NCBI RefSeq assembly: GCF_008974265.1
Contig: NZ_BKZW01000001.1
Coordinates: 248,001-312,000 of the forward strand
Direction of reading: 5' to 3'
From: Dictyobacter vulcani
GTDB taxonomy: Bacteria > Chloroflexota > Ktedonobacteria > Ktedonobacterales > Ktedonobacteraceae
DNA length: 64,000 nucleotides
Shown here: one piece after another, positions 18,066 through 26,641 of the stretch
Numbering within the stretch: the first letter of the stretch is position 1
How the letters are laid out: each line of letters begins with the position of its first letter
Translations under genes and position numbers: made by a program
The notes under the pieces: generated by a model
The model's database searches: none
The model's input: the letters and a program-made list of their open reading frames with translations, nothing else
Told to the model about the DNA's origin: nothing

Positions 18066-19147
18066 ATGCAGCAGAGAGAAACACAGATAATCACACTTGA
18101 TAAAGATCATTTAGAACAGCCACACGAACAAGAAACACTGGCTTATGCTGCCAGATTGTTGCGTGCAGGTGAACTGGTGGTTTTTCCGACCGAAACAGTC
18201 TATGGTCTGGGAGCCAATGCGCTCAATCCGCAGGCGGCGGAGCAGATTTTCCTGGCCAAAGAGCGGCCTTTTAGCGATCCTTTAATCGTACATATCGCCG
18301 ATGAACAGGATCTAGCGAATCTGGTCGCTCATGTGCCAGAAACGGCCAGAAAACTGGCGGTTGCCTTCTGGCCAGGACCACTGACGATGATCTTGCCTGC
18401 CGGTCCACAGGTACCGGGCTTGATTACCTCTGGCCTGCCCAATGTCGCAGTGCGCATGCCCAATCATCCAATAGCACGCGCACTGATTCGGACCGCAGGC
18501 GTACCAGTGGCCGCTCCTAGCGCCAACCGCTTTATGCATGTCAGTCCCACCACCGCCCAACATGTCTATGATGATCTCAAAGGTCGCATTCCCTTGATTC
18601 TAGATGGTGGTCCCTGCACCGTAGGAGTTGAGTCAACCATCATTGATCTCTGCGCAGCTATCCCGACTATCTTGCGTCCCGGTGGTATTAGCCTGGAAGC
18701 ATTGCGCCAGGTTTTACCACAGGTACAACCACCCCAAACCCATCACAAACATTCAGAAGACCTGGATACAGCCCGGATAGCCCCGGACAAATGCTCATTC
18801 ACTATTCCCCTAAAGTGCCGACTTATCTATTTGAGGGCTCGGTTGAAGCAATGCGCCAGGCGATATTGGGCGAGCTTCAACAAAGGATGCAGCAGGGAGA
18901 GCAGATCGGTATCCTCCTGGCAGATGAAGATCTCAGTGCGTTCCATGAGAGCGGGGCGCTGGTATATAGCCTTGGCAACACATCCGAACAGATAGCAACA
19001 CGCCTCTTTGCTGGCCTGCGAACATTGGAAGAGGCCGGGGTTGACGTTATCCTCTGCCGCAATTTCCCGGAACAAGGATTAGGCCTGGCAATACGCGATC
19101 GCTTACTGAAAGCGGCGGGCGGCAAGGTCAAAACGCTTCCCACGTAA
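18066..19147 (+). CDS. L-threonylcarbamoyladenylate synthase, Sua5-type (single-base frameshift)
   Basis: Makes threonylcarbamoyl-AMP from threonine, bicarbonate and ATP for the universal t6A37 tRNA modification. The YrdC domain fills residues 25-225, with the KxR-type and substrate motifs VFPTETVYGLGANA, KERPFSDPL and AAPSANRF. The C-terminal Sua5 domain follows a linker that should read APGQMLIHYSP; the frame breaks here at a C4 run (18781-18784), and adding one C restores a 360-aa two-domain protein. The ATG at 18066 is the most likely start, though the frame is open further up. The indel matches the C-run pattern seen elsewhere in the window, so the gene is probably intact. Confidence 0.9.
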
Positions 19148-19180
19148 AAAAATTCCCAGGATTGAGTATGGTTGGTCTCA

Positions 19181-20812
19181 CTAGTGTTTTTTGAGATGGT
19201 GAATTTTGAGCGCGATCTGGAGGGCCAGGCGCAACTCTGGATCTTCAAGAGAGCGGCCAAGCAAGGCTTCAATACGGTTGAGGCGATAAAGGAGGGAGTT
19301 GCGATGAAAGTGCATGGTCCGCGCCATCTCACTGAGATTACCATTGCAACGAAAGAAACCTTCTAGTGTCTCAACATAGGTGCTGTCATTGTTGAGGAGG
19401 GGACCCAGGGTCTCGTAATAAAAATCATCAAGCTCACTATGTCCATTGAGATGGAAAAGCAAGCGATAGATACCCAGGCGGGCAAATGAATGCAGGTTGC
19501 CCTCACCAAAGAGCCTGCGGCCAATCTCAAGAGCCTGCTGCGCCTCGCGAAAGGAAAGTGGCAAACCCTGTAAGTTTCTGGCGATCCGACCAGTACCACA
19601 GGAATAGATGGGATGTCCGGTGCCTGCGCTTTTGCGCGAAGGAATACGAAAGATGACGCGTTCCAGACGAGCATACAACGAGTTTTCATGTTCGCGCTCG
19701 GTCTCAGCTTGATCCTCAAAAGCAGGTAATGGAAGGATGGCAATAACGCGCCTGGCTTCATTTTGGACCCAGCAACCAGACCACTCGCGCAGGAGCTCTT
19801 CGCGCACCCGTTTGCTCCACTGGACATAAAGACCACTGGCAGAGTAATCATGCTCCTCTGGCGAAATTTCAAAAACGACGACGGTCTGTGGCGTAGTTAG
19901 ATCGTAACCAAGCAAGCGCGCACGTGCCATCATCTCTTCAGGCTGTTGATAGTGGCCCTGAATCACATCAGTAAAGGCTTCTACTTGATAGCGACTCTCA
20001 ACCTCCGTGCGATCACGCTCACGAGCAAACTCAATAGCGATAATCGGGGTTGCTTGACCGAGAATAATGCGTTCGAGATAATCAAAATCACTCTCATTAC
20101 CAATTAAAGAGAGATATCCAGCAATCTCATGGCGACTACCTGGAATTGGTTCTACAACACGAACCAGCCCTTGTTGGCGCAGTTGCTCATCTGTCAAAGG
20201 ATTGGGAAGGATAAGAGGGGCAATATTGGCAGGAGGAACCTGAAGGCGCACATGCTGATCTGCATCTTGAATCACGACCCATTTTTCACGGTTCGTTGCC
20301 AGATGCTCACAGACACCCTGTATACCAGCTCCCTGCAAACTCAATTGCATTAATTGGCTGGCAATCTCTGTCGCTTTACGTTCGGTCTCGCCACGAAAGC
20401 TCACCACAAACGTAATTACTTCCCGCTCGATCTCTTCAAGCTGAGCATTTAAAGGAAGTAAGATCAGAGGCAAATGCATCTGATCAGCAAATTCTCTCGC
20501 ATCCGCACTGAGGGCTTCCTCAGATGGTGCAGCAACCGCGACGACTGCTACACCAGCCTGATGCAAGCTTTTTAAGAGATGGGGGAGAGTTTCATCCAGG
20601 CGTCGTAACTGAGATAATGTCAGTAACGCGAGCTCGCCACCTTGCACACTTTCAAATGCAGGTAAGCGCGAACGCATCCGACATGCCCAGGTAACACGAC
20701 GCTCCAGACCTCTCCCACCAGCTACTAATTGTGCATCACGTGAGGCGAGCAGAGTTAAAATGTTTCGGACTGAAGCCGAAGATTGTGATTGCGAAGGGGA
20801 TAAACTGCTCAT
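19181..20812 (-). CDS. PucR-family transcriptional regulator
   Basis: 543-aa regulator. The N-terminal PucR-type sensory domain covers residues from about 10 to 140 (LASRDAQLVAGGRGLERRV, then GGELALLTLSQL). A middle GGDEF-like CdaR domain lies from about 280 to 400, and the C-terminal PucR/CdaR helix-turn-helix is ETLEGFFRCNGNLSEMARTM followed by HFHRNSLLYRLNRIE. Family members control purine, proline or sugar-acid catabolism. It is the last gene of a same-strand run (PaaK-like, MiaB, TPR protein, 37-aa protein, PucR). The purine-type molybdenum hydroxylase at 43.6 kb is a conceivable but distant target. Confidence 0.9.
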   Translation of the reverse strand: MSSLSPSQSQSSASVRNILTLLASRDAQLVAGGRGLERRVTWACRMRSRLPAFESVQGGELALLTLSQLRRLDETLPHLLKSLHQAGVAVVAVAAPSEEALSADAREFADQMHLPLILLPLNAQLEEIEREVITFVVSFRGETERKATEIASQLMQLSLQGAGIQGVCEHLATNREKWVVIQDADQHVRLQVPPANIAPLILPNPLTDEQLRQQGLVRVVEPIPGSRHEIAGYLSLIGNESDFDYLERIILGQATPIIAIEFARERDRTEVESRYQVEAFTDVIQGHYQQPEEMMARARLLGYDLTTPQTVVVFEISPEEHDYSASGLYVQWSKRVREELLREWSGCWVQNEARRVIAILPLPAFEDQAETEREHENSLYARLERVIFRIPSRKSAGTGHPIYSCGTGRIARNLQGLPLSFREAQQALEIGRRLFGEGNLHSFARLGIYRLLFHLNGHSELDDFYYETLGPLLNNDSTYVETLEGFFRCNGNLSEMARTMHFHRNSLLYRLNRIEALLGRSLEDPELRLALQIALKIHHLKKH

Positions 20813-20842
20813 AACTCACTAGCAAAACTAAGCATGCATAAC

Positions 20843-20956
20843 TTAACGGCGGGTTGCTGCTGGAGCGGCCGCTGTCTTCTGTGCACGCTGTTTATCTTTT
20901 AGCTTTTTTGCTTTCAGTAAATGCTTATGCCAGGCAACTTTTTTAGCTTTATTCAT
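20843..20956 (-). CDS. 37-aa lysine/arginine-rich small protein
   Basis: A short gene easily missed: 37 codons beginning MNKAKKVAWHKHLLKAKK and ending PAATRR. Thirteen residues are Lys or Arg and two are His in a compact amphipathic helix with a short Ala/Pro tail. A strong AGGAAAGG ribosome site precedes the ATG by about 11 nt. It starts 28 nt after the TPR gene and ends 30 nt before PucR, on the same strand, so it is probably co-transcribed. Composition is like small ribosome-associated or RNA-binding proteins (compare bS22/mS38-type basic peptides), but that is an inference; function is unknown. Confidence 0.7.
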   Translation of the reverse strand: MNKAKKVAWHKHLLKAKKLKDKQRAQKTAAAPAATRR

Positions 20957-20984
20957 GTATTATACAACCTTTCCTCTAGAAATG

Positions 20985-21800
20985 TTACTCTTCAATATCA
21001 GTACCGCCCTCGAATTCAAACTCGTTCATATCCTCGGAATCATCACCACCATCATAATACTCATCATCCGTCCCCATATCATCGTCGTCCTCACGGTCAT
21101 GACGCAAGATGGAGTCTTTTGTATAAGCACGAACGGTATCGCCACTTCCCTGAGATGGGAAGCTCACGGTGCCGAACAGATTAGGATGTTGATACTCTTC
21201 TTTAATGATAATACGAACAAGGTGAATGTCCAGGGTCAGAATACCTGCACCATAGCGGTTGCCTTCTTTGATGTAGCCGATCAAGCGAGCCGCCAGGCGA
21301 GGCTCGATCTGCCCGATCGTTTCCTGGGCGGAATTGCGCACCAGTAAACGATGACCATCAACAACCAGATTAACTCGATCACCAACTCCAATACGCGAAA
21401 GTACAGGAGCAGGACCAAGGTTTATCAGTTCAGTAATACCAGTCTTGCCGGTCTCCTCGATGAAAAGTCGAGGATCAATACGCTCGACACCAACAGTTCC
21501 TGATGGCGCGGCATCCTGCAACGCCTGCAGGCGATCCAGGTTCTTTATGGCAATCGTATTAGCTGGACTATATTTCAGGGTCTGCGAGTAGGCCTGTCGG
21601 GCCTCTGAATACTGGCCTAACTCACTATATGCCTTACCCAGACGATTATACGCCTCTGGCTCCTGGGAAAAGATGTTCAGAATATTTTTATTCGTGGTGA
21701 CCGCTTCTCCCCATTGACCCTCTTGAGCCTGTTTAATCGCCAGGTCTGTCCACTGCTTCTTCAGCCGCAACTTTTCTTCAGCTGACAATGCTTGCGTCAT
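20985..21800 (-). CDS. TPR protein with acidic C-terminal tail
   Basis: 271-aa cytoplasmic protein. Residues from about 8 to 100 form two to three tetratricopeptide repeats (EAYNRLGKAYSELGQYSEAR). A mixed alpha/beta region follows from about 105 to 220 (GDRVNLVVDGHRLLVRNS, then IGQIEPRLAARLIGYIKEG) that recurs with TPRs in Ktedonobacteria-like genomes but has no name I can give. The last 40 residues are almost entirely Asp/Glu. The start is the ATG at 21800 after GGAGGAGG. It sits 63 nt after miaB on the same strand. Confidence 0.82.
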   Translation of the reverse strand: MTQALSAEEKLRLKKQWTDLAIKQAQEGQWGEAVTTNKNILNIFSQEPEAYNRLGKAYSELGQYSEARQAYSQTLKYSPANTIAIKNLDRLQALQDAAPSGTVGVERIDPRLFIEETGKTGITELINLGPAPVLSRIGVGDRVNLVVDGHRLLVRNSAQETIGQIEPRLAARLIGYIKEGNRYGAGILTLDIHLVRIIIKEEYQHPNLFGTVSFPSQGSGDTVRAYTKDSILRHDREDDDDMGTDDEYYDGGDDSEDMNEFEFEGGTDIEE

Positions 21801-21863
21801 CAAAGCCTCCTCCAACTTCCTTGGGATATGGTGTATCTTCTTATTTGCTTAGTATAGCGTAAC

Positions 21864-23351
21864 TTATAGCGCAACAGCGTCGCCCTGTAAAGACCAGGCA
21901 GTAGCCCGCTCAATACGCACCTGCACAAAGTCGCCAGGTTGAAAGACACGGCCCTCGGGCTCAAAGCAGAAGACAAGCTTGTTGGCGCGATTGCGCCCTT
22001 TCAACTGTTTTCGACCATGAGTCGTGTTTGTATCCTCAACCATCATCTCCTCTACCTTCCCCACGTAAGACTGATTCAGCTCAAAGGCAATTTTGCCCTG
22101 AACCTCTTCCACTGCGTGCAGACGGCGCTTCTTCTCTGCCAGAGGAACATCGTCCTCCCAGCGAGACGCTACTGTTCCGGGGCGAACCGAGTAAGCAGCG
22201 ACATGAACGACATCAAAACGAACCTTTTCCAACAGATCCAACGTATGCTGGAACTCTTCTTCAGTCTCACCGCAGAAGCCTACAATAACATCAGTCGACA
22301 GAGTAATATTCGGCCACAATTCACGCACCCGATCAATACGCTCAAGGTATTCGTCCAGCGAATATCCACGTTTCATACGCTTAAGCATATTCTCATCACC
22401 GGACTGGACCGGAATATTCAGGTGCTCACACACCTTGGGCAAGTGCGCCATCCGCTCAATCATACTATCAGTCATATGACGTGGATAGGAAGTCATGAAA
22501 CGAATACGCTCCAATCCATCAATGTCGCTTAGATTGGTCATGAGATCTGCCAGATCGGGTTTATCTGGCAAGTCCAGACCATAGGCCTCAACTGTCTGTC
22601 CCAGAAGTGTCAATTCTTTGGCACCCATGGTCACAAGTGACCGGGCTTCTATCATCAACTCATCCATTGGACGGCTACGCTCACGTCCACGGCGATATGG
22701 CACAATACAATAGGTACAGACCTTATTACAGCCTAGCACAATTGGCAACCAGGCAGTCGGACTGGCCTTTGCTGGCTCGATCTTTGTTGGATAATGGGCC
22801 ACACGCTCCCCTGGCTTGGGAGTAATCGCCATCGGGAGCACCGTACGCTTACCAGCGCGCTCGGTAGAGGTTGCAAACGTGGGCACAATAGGCGAGACAG
22901 AAATCTCATCAACGGTATCATCAAGAGTATCGGGCATAAACTCAATATCGAGACAGCCCGCCCCAGAGATAGGCGTCCAACGCTCTTCCAAAAAACGCGG
23001 CAAGATATCAGCATGCTCAACTTTCATAAAGAGATCAACATGCGGATACCGTTTGCCCAGTGCATCGATTGTTTTCTGATTACCAATCATACATCCCATC
23101 AAGGCAACCAGAAGATCGCTGCGCTCATTCTTGGACCGTCGCAGTTGAGCAAGCAAATTATGGGCCTTCTCCTCAGGTGCCTGACGCACACTACAGGTAT
23201 TGAGCACCACCAGGTTTGCCTGCTCCATACTCGTCTCTTCCCAACCTAATTCATCAAGCATAGTCTGAATGCGCTGAGAGTCAGCCTGATTCATTTGACA
23301 GCCAACTGTCCAAATATGATACTTTCCATGTGGAATACTAATCGTGGTCAT
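21864..23351 (-). CDS. miaB: tRNA-2-methylthio-N6-dimethylallyladenosine synthase MiaB
   Basis: Radical-SAM methylthiotransferase that adds 2-methylthio to i6A37 of tRNAs reading UNN codons. The auxiliary 4Fe-4S cysteines are in VGCQMNQADS, NTCSVRQ and MGCMIG. The radical-SAM CxxxCxxC is LGCNKVCTYC, and a C-terminal TRAM domain ends the protein. At 495 aa it is longer than usual because of an extra segment (about 45 residues, roughly 115-190, Pro/Thr/Asp-rich) between the methylthiotransferase and radical-SAM domains. Sua5, which acts on the same tRNA position 37, lies on the opposite strand nearby. Confidence 0.95.
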   Translation of the reverse strand: MTTISIPHGKYHIWTVGCQMNQADSQRIQTMLDELGWEETSMEQANLVVLNTCSVRQAPEEKAHNLLAQLRRSKNERSDLLVALMGCMIGNQKTIDALGKRYPHVDLFMKVEHADILPRFLEERWTPISGAGCLDIEFMPDTLDDTVDEISVSPIVPTFATSTERAGKRTVLPMAITPKPGERVAHYPTKIEPAKASPTAWLPIVLGCNKVCTYCIVPYRRGRERSRPMDELMIEARSLVTMGAKELTLLGQTVEAYGLDLPDKPDLADLMTNLSDIDGLERIRFMTSYPRHMTDSMIERMAHLPKVCEHLNIPVQSGDENMLKRMKRGYSLDEYLERIDRVRELWPNITLSTDVIVGFCGETEEEFQHTLDLLEKVRFDVVHVAAYSVRPGTVASRWEDDVPLAEKKRRLHAVEEVQGKIAFELNQSYVGKVEEMMVEDTNTTHGRKQLKGRNRANKLVFCFEPEGRVFQPGDFVQVRIERATAWSLQGDAVAL

Positions 23352-23577
23352 TTCAGAGCCTCTCTTCGAGCATCAATAGCTTGTGTAGTAGCATATGGGA
23401 TATCTTTTACCTACTCGTCCTTATTCTAAGATGGACGGTATTATACACCATGCAGCGTTGCCTGTCATCCTTCTTATTCGCTGAATTTAGCCAGATTCTC
23501 ACAAGCCTCTCATAACAAGAGGTTTTTCGTCCCTGCAAGAATCTGTTATAGCTTCAAAAAAATGGGCACGCGCCTTA

Positions 23578-24927
23578 TTATAATGAACGCCGACGATCTT
23601 CGACACGCGCACTGGCAGTTTTAGATTCACCACCTGAGGCACGAGGCAGACTATCCTGCGCCACCAGTTCAATTTTAGGGGTATTACCAGTAATCGATTT
23701 CACGGCAGCCGCCATATTCGACTGAAGCAATTTTACCCGTTCAGCATCGTCGAGTAACGTCAGATCCTTAACTTCAACCTTTAAGGCAAAGGTATCCAGA
23801 TCATTTTTGCGATCAACGATGATACGGAAATTCGAGGCAGTCTCTGGAAATTGGATGAGTGCCGCTTCAACCTGACTTGGGAAAACGATTAAACCACGAA
23901 TGGAGACAGCATCATCACTACGTCCCTTAATACCAGATATTTTGGGATGGGTACGACCACAGGCACAACGCTCCTCCCACCATAAACGGGAAAGATCGCG
24001 ACTGCGGTAGCGAATCATAGCGGTTCCATCACCAGTCAACCAAGTCCAGACAAGCTCGCCATCCTGACCATCTTCCACTGGCTCGCCCGTCTCGGGATTA
24101 ATGCACTCAACCAGGAAACTATCCGCCCAGGCATGCATGCCATCGCGAGACTCACACTCACAGGTCATACCAGGTCCCAGGAACTCAGTCATGCCAAACT
24201 CATCATAGGCCGTAATCCCAAGCAGATTCTCGATCTTTAACCGCGTCTCCCATGGCCACGGCTCAGCGCCGAAGAGCCCAATCTTTAACGATGTACTCTT
24301 GAAGTCCAATCCTTGCTCAGCCGCTTTATTGCCAATATAGAGGCCGACGGATGGAGTCATGCAGACAGCCTTGACACCAAAATCCTTGATAAAATCAAAC
24401 ATGCGCTCATACTGACGAGCATCCGACCCCATGGGAATCGACATCACATCCATGGCCATCGCGCCATAGTGGAAGCCAAAACCACCAGTAGGCAGGCCAT
24501 AGCCATAGCAATTCATCATGACATCGCCGGGACGTAAACCAACCATCCACAGTTCACGTGCATTTAAGTCGGCCCAGTTTTCAATATCTTTTCTGGTCGC
24601 AAAGACCGGCACGCTCTTACCTGTCGTACCACTGGTAGCGTGGAGTTGCAAGGCACCACCCTCACCACCAGTTGGACGCATAGCAGTCCCCAGAGGATAA
24701 GCAGCTCGTACCGTCTTCTTCTCCAGGAAAGGCAACTTGCGAATATCAGCTAACGACTGAATATCAGAAGGTTTGACACCAGCCTCATCGTAAAGCTTGC
24801 GATAAAATTGATTATGTGTATAGGCACGTTCAACAACAGCCTGTAGACGTTCCAATTGTAAAGCCTGTAATTTTTGCTTTGGAAGCGTCTCCATCTCCTC
24901 GTTGAAGAACTGGCGATGACTTACCAC
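23578..24927 (-). CDS. Phenylacetate-CoA ligase-like adenylate-forming enzyme (PaaK type)
   Basis: 449-aa acyl-CoA ligase: ATP-dependent activation of an aryl or acyl acid to its CoA ester. The P-loop motif is ATSGTTGKSVPV near residue 90, A5 is YDEFGMTEFLGPG, and A7/A8 runs through YRSRDLSRL and ISGIKGRSDDAVSIRG. A cysteine-rich zinc-type patch CACGRTHPK matches the PaaK/AMP-binding C subgroup. Start: GTG at 24927, six bases after GGAGG; the frame runs 34 codons upstream without support. No paa pathway genes are adjacent, so the substrate is open. Confidence 0.9.
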   Translation of the reverse strand: MVSHRQFFNEEMETLPKQKLQALQLERLQAVVERAYTHNQFYRKLYDEAGVKPSDIQSLADIRKLPFLEKKTVRAAYPLGTAMRPTGGEGGALQLHATSGTTGKSVPVFATRKDIENWADLNARELWMVGLRPGDVMMNCYGYGLPTGGFGFHYGAMAMDVMSIPMGSDARQYERMFDFIKDFGVKAVCMTPSVGLYIGNKAAEQGLDFKSTSLKIGLFGAEPWPWETRLKIENLLGITAYDEFGMTEFLGPGMTCECESRDGMHAWADSFLVECINPETGEPVEDGQDGELVWTWLTGDGTAMIRYRSRDLSRLWWEERCACGRTHPKISGIKGRSDDAVSIRGLIVFPSQVEAALIQFPETASNFRIIVDRKNDLDTFALKVEVKDLTLLDDAERVKLLQSNMAAAVKSITGNTPKIELVAQDSLPRASGGESKTASARVEDRRRSL

Positions 24928-25183
24928 AAATATCCTCCAAATCCACTCACATCCCACCCTGTATAGATAGGATACATATAACATGCGGGATATGATAGTA
25001 TCAACATAGAAATATCTCGGCGTCCACATCCAGAAGATAAAGACGTCACTTTGCTCTCTAAATCAGGTATAATGCAAAAGCATGTGCTTCGACCCATTCT
25101 ACCATGGTCGCTCTGACACGTCTATCACAACTGGATAAGGCAGTACCTGGGAGCGAAATTATAATGCAGGAGTATTTTTAGCG

Positions 25184-25837
25184 ATGACTGATAAAATCCG
25201 TGCCGTCATCTGGGATCTTGATGGCGTCATTATTGATAGCGCCGAGGAACATAAGCGCTCCTGGTATCGCCTGGCAGAAAGGGAAGGGCTTCCTTTTAGC
25301 GACCAACAATTTCATGATACTTTTGGCATGCGCAACGACACCATTATTCCTATACTCTGGGGAGAGATGCCCGTACAACGCATCCAGGAACTTGCCGACC
25401 TGAAGGAAACCTATTTCCGCGAATTTGTACGCGATACCGCCGCTCCCCTACCGGGTGCCATCGAACTGCTCACCGCACTACGCAATGCTGGCTATAAGCA
25501 AGCCCTGGCATCTTCCACCCCGATAAAAAACATCGAAGTCATCAGTGAAGTCCTGGGCTTAGAAAAATACCTCAACGCCTTTATCTCAGGTGAAACCGTC
25601 CCCCACGGTAAGCCTGCGCCTGACGTCTTCCTCAAAGCCGCCGCCGAACTGGGCGTTGAGCCCGCTGAGAGTCTGGTTATAGAAGACGCCGTAGCCGGCG
25701 TCCAGGCTGCTCATCGCGGTGGAATGTATTGCATTTCAGTCGCCGGCAAACGTAACTTACCAGGACTCAAGGCCGCTGAGCTTATGGTCAAAGACCTCAC
25801 CCAGGTCAACCTGGAAACCATCCGTACCCTCGCTTGA
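25184..25837 (+). CDS. HAD-superfamily phosphatase/phosphomutase (beta-PGM-like)
   Basis: 217-aa HAD hydrolase of subfamily I with a helical cap. Motif I is DLDGVIIDS with nucleophile Asp11 and acid/base Asp13. Motif II Thr/Ser is in ASSTPIKN, motif III Lys in HGKPAPDVF and motif IV in VIEDAVAGVQ. It resembles beta-phosphoglucomutase or small sugar-phosphate phosphatases. GCAGGAG precedes the ATG by 11 nt. The tRNA-Sec gene starts 36 nt after its stop and may be read through from the same promoter. Confidence 0.92.
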   Translation: MTDKIRAVIWDLDGVIIDSAEEHKRSWYRLAEREGLPFSDQQFHDTFGMRNDTIIPILWGEMPVQRIQELADLKETYFREFVRDTAAPLPGAIELLTALRNAGYKQALASSTPIKNIEVISEVLGLEKYLNAFISGETVPHGKPAPDVFLKAAAELGVEPAESLVIEDAVAGVQAAHRGGMYCISVAGKRNLPGLKAAELMVKDLTQVNLETIRTLA

Positions 25838-25873
25838 CAGGCGGCTTGAAGCGTGGCATGATAGGAAAATCAT

Positions 25874-25968
25874 GGAGGTGTAGGGGCCCCGGTGGGTCTC
25901 ACCGTCTTCAAAACGGCTGGGGGTCGCTCGGCGCGGTCCCCGGTGAGTTCGACTCTCATACACCTCTG
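25874..25968 (+). tRNA. selC: tRNA-Sec (anticodon UCA)
   Basis: Selenocysteine tRNA, 95 nt. It has an 8-bp acceptor stem (GGAGGTGT with ACACCTCT, last pair G-U) and discriminator G at 25968 followed by encoded CC. The anticodon loop CTTCAAA carries anticodon TCA at 25908-25910. A long extra arm is closed by GGGG/CCCC, and the T arm GTGAG-TTCGACT-CTCAT is nearly identical in its loop to E. coli selC. The 8-bp acceptor, long variable arm and UCA anticodon are diagnostic. The sel genes (selA, selB, selD) are not in the window. tRNA-Sec genes are known integration sites for genomic islands, and accessory DNA follows here. Confidence 0.96.
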
Positions 25969-26641
25969 CCTTTTGAGCGAATAATGTACTTTTGCATCTA
26001 TTGCCGCCTCGATTTTGCGAGTAAGAAAGAGGCCCTATCAATAGGTGTCTATATAAATCAATGGTTGTACAGGGGCGTTGCTACATAATTGCTACATAGA
26101 TAAAACCGCTCAACGTGGTCTTTGTAGATTCAATCGTCAGACGCTTCTGCTTCTATGAGTGAGATATGTGTGTATTTGACAGCTCTCGCATTCACTTGTT
26201 AGTGACAAATAATGAGTGATTGGCATAGATCATCAATGACTATCAGCGGGCATTGTTGCACATCTACTGTTATAAGATTGACAGGGAGACTGCACCGATG
26301 CCCGCTTCATTGTTTTTCTGTTAGCTTCTTAGCTAACGAGATATACAACTTTCTGAAATTTGGCATAGTAACAACATTTTGTCTCTGGTCTTTTAGCGAA
26401 TGAGAGCACTCTTTCAAAACGCTTGAAAATGTATGTAGCATATACCAAAGCTACCTTCTAACACGCCAGAAACGAAGAAAAGCCATTGTTTCGCTCGCAT
26501 CTTACATGGAAGCTTTAAACACTATGGTCAAGATTAATAATAATATTTGCTTTTGTCACATCAAGAGAGCCATGTCGTGAATGCGTAATATGGATTGCTT
26601 ATTGTCAATGACGAGTGTATATTGCTCAACTTTCGGTTTCC
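25969..26641. other. Gene-poor stretch downstream of tRNA-Sec
   Basis: About 670 bases without a convincing gene. It holds a short direct repeat TTGCTACATA (26078-26087 and 26089-26098) and an inverted repeat AGCGGGCAT (26245-26253 / 26298-26306) followed by TTGTTTTTC, which may terminate transcription from the HAD/tRNA side. The rest is AT-rich with no recognisable coding similarity. It could be the eroded end of an integrated element. Confidence 0.5.

Noticed and set aside
26078..26098. TTGCTACATA direct repeat as an attachment site
   Set aside because: Only 10 bp, no match to the selC 3' end and no integrase gene nearby; too weak to call.
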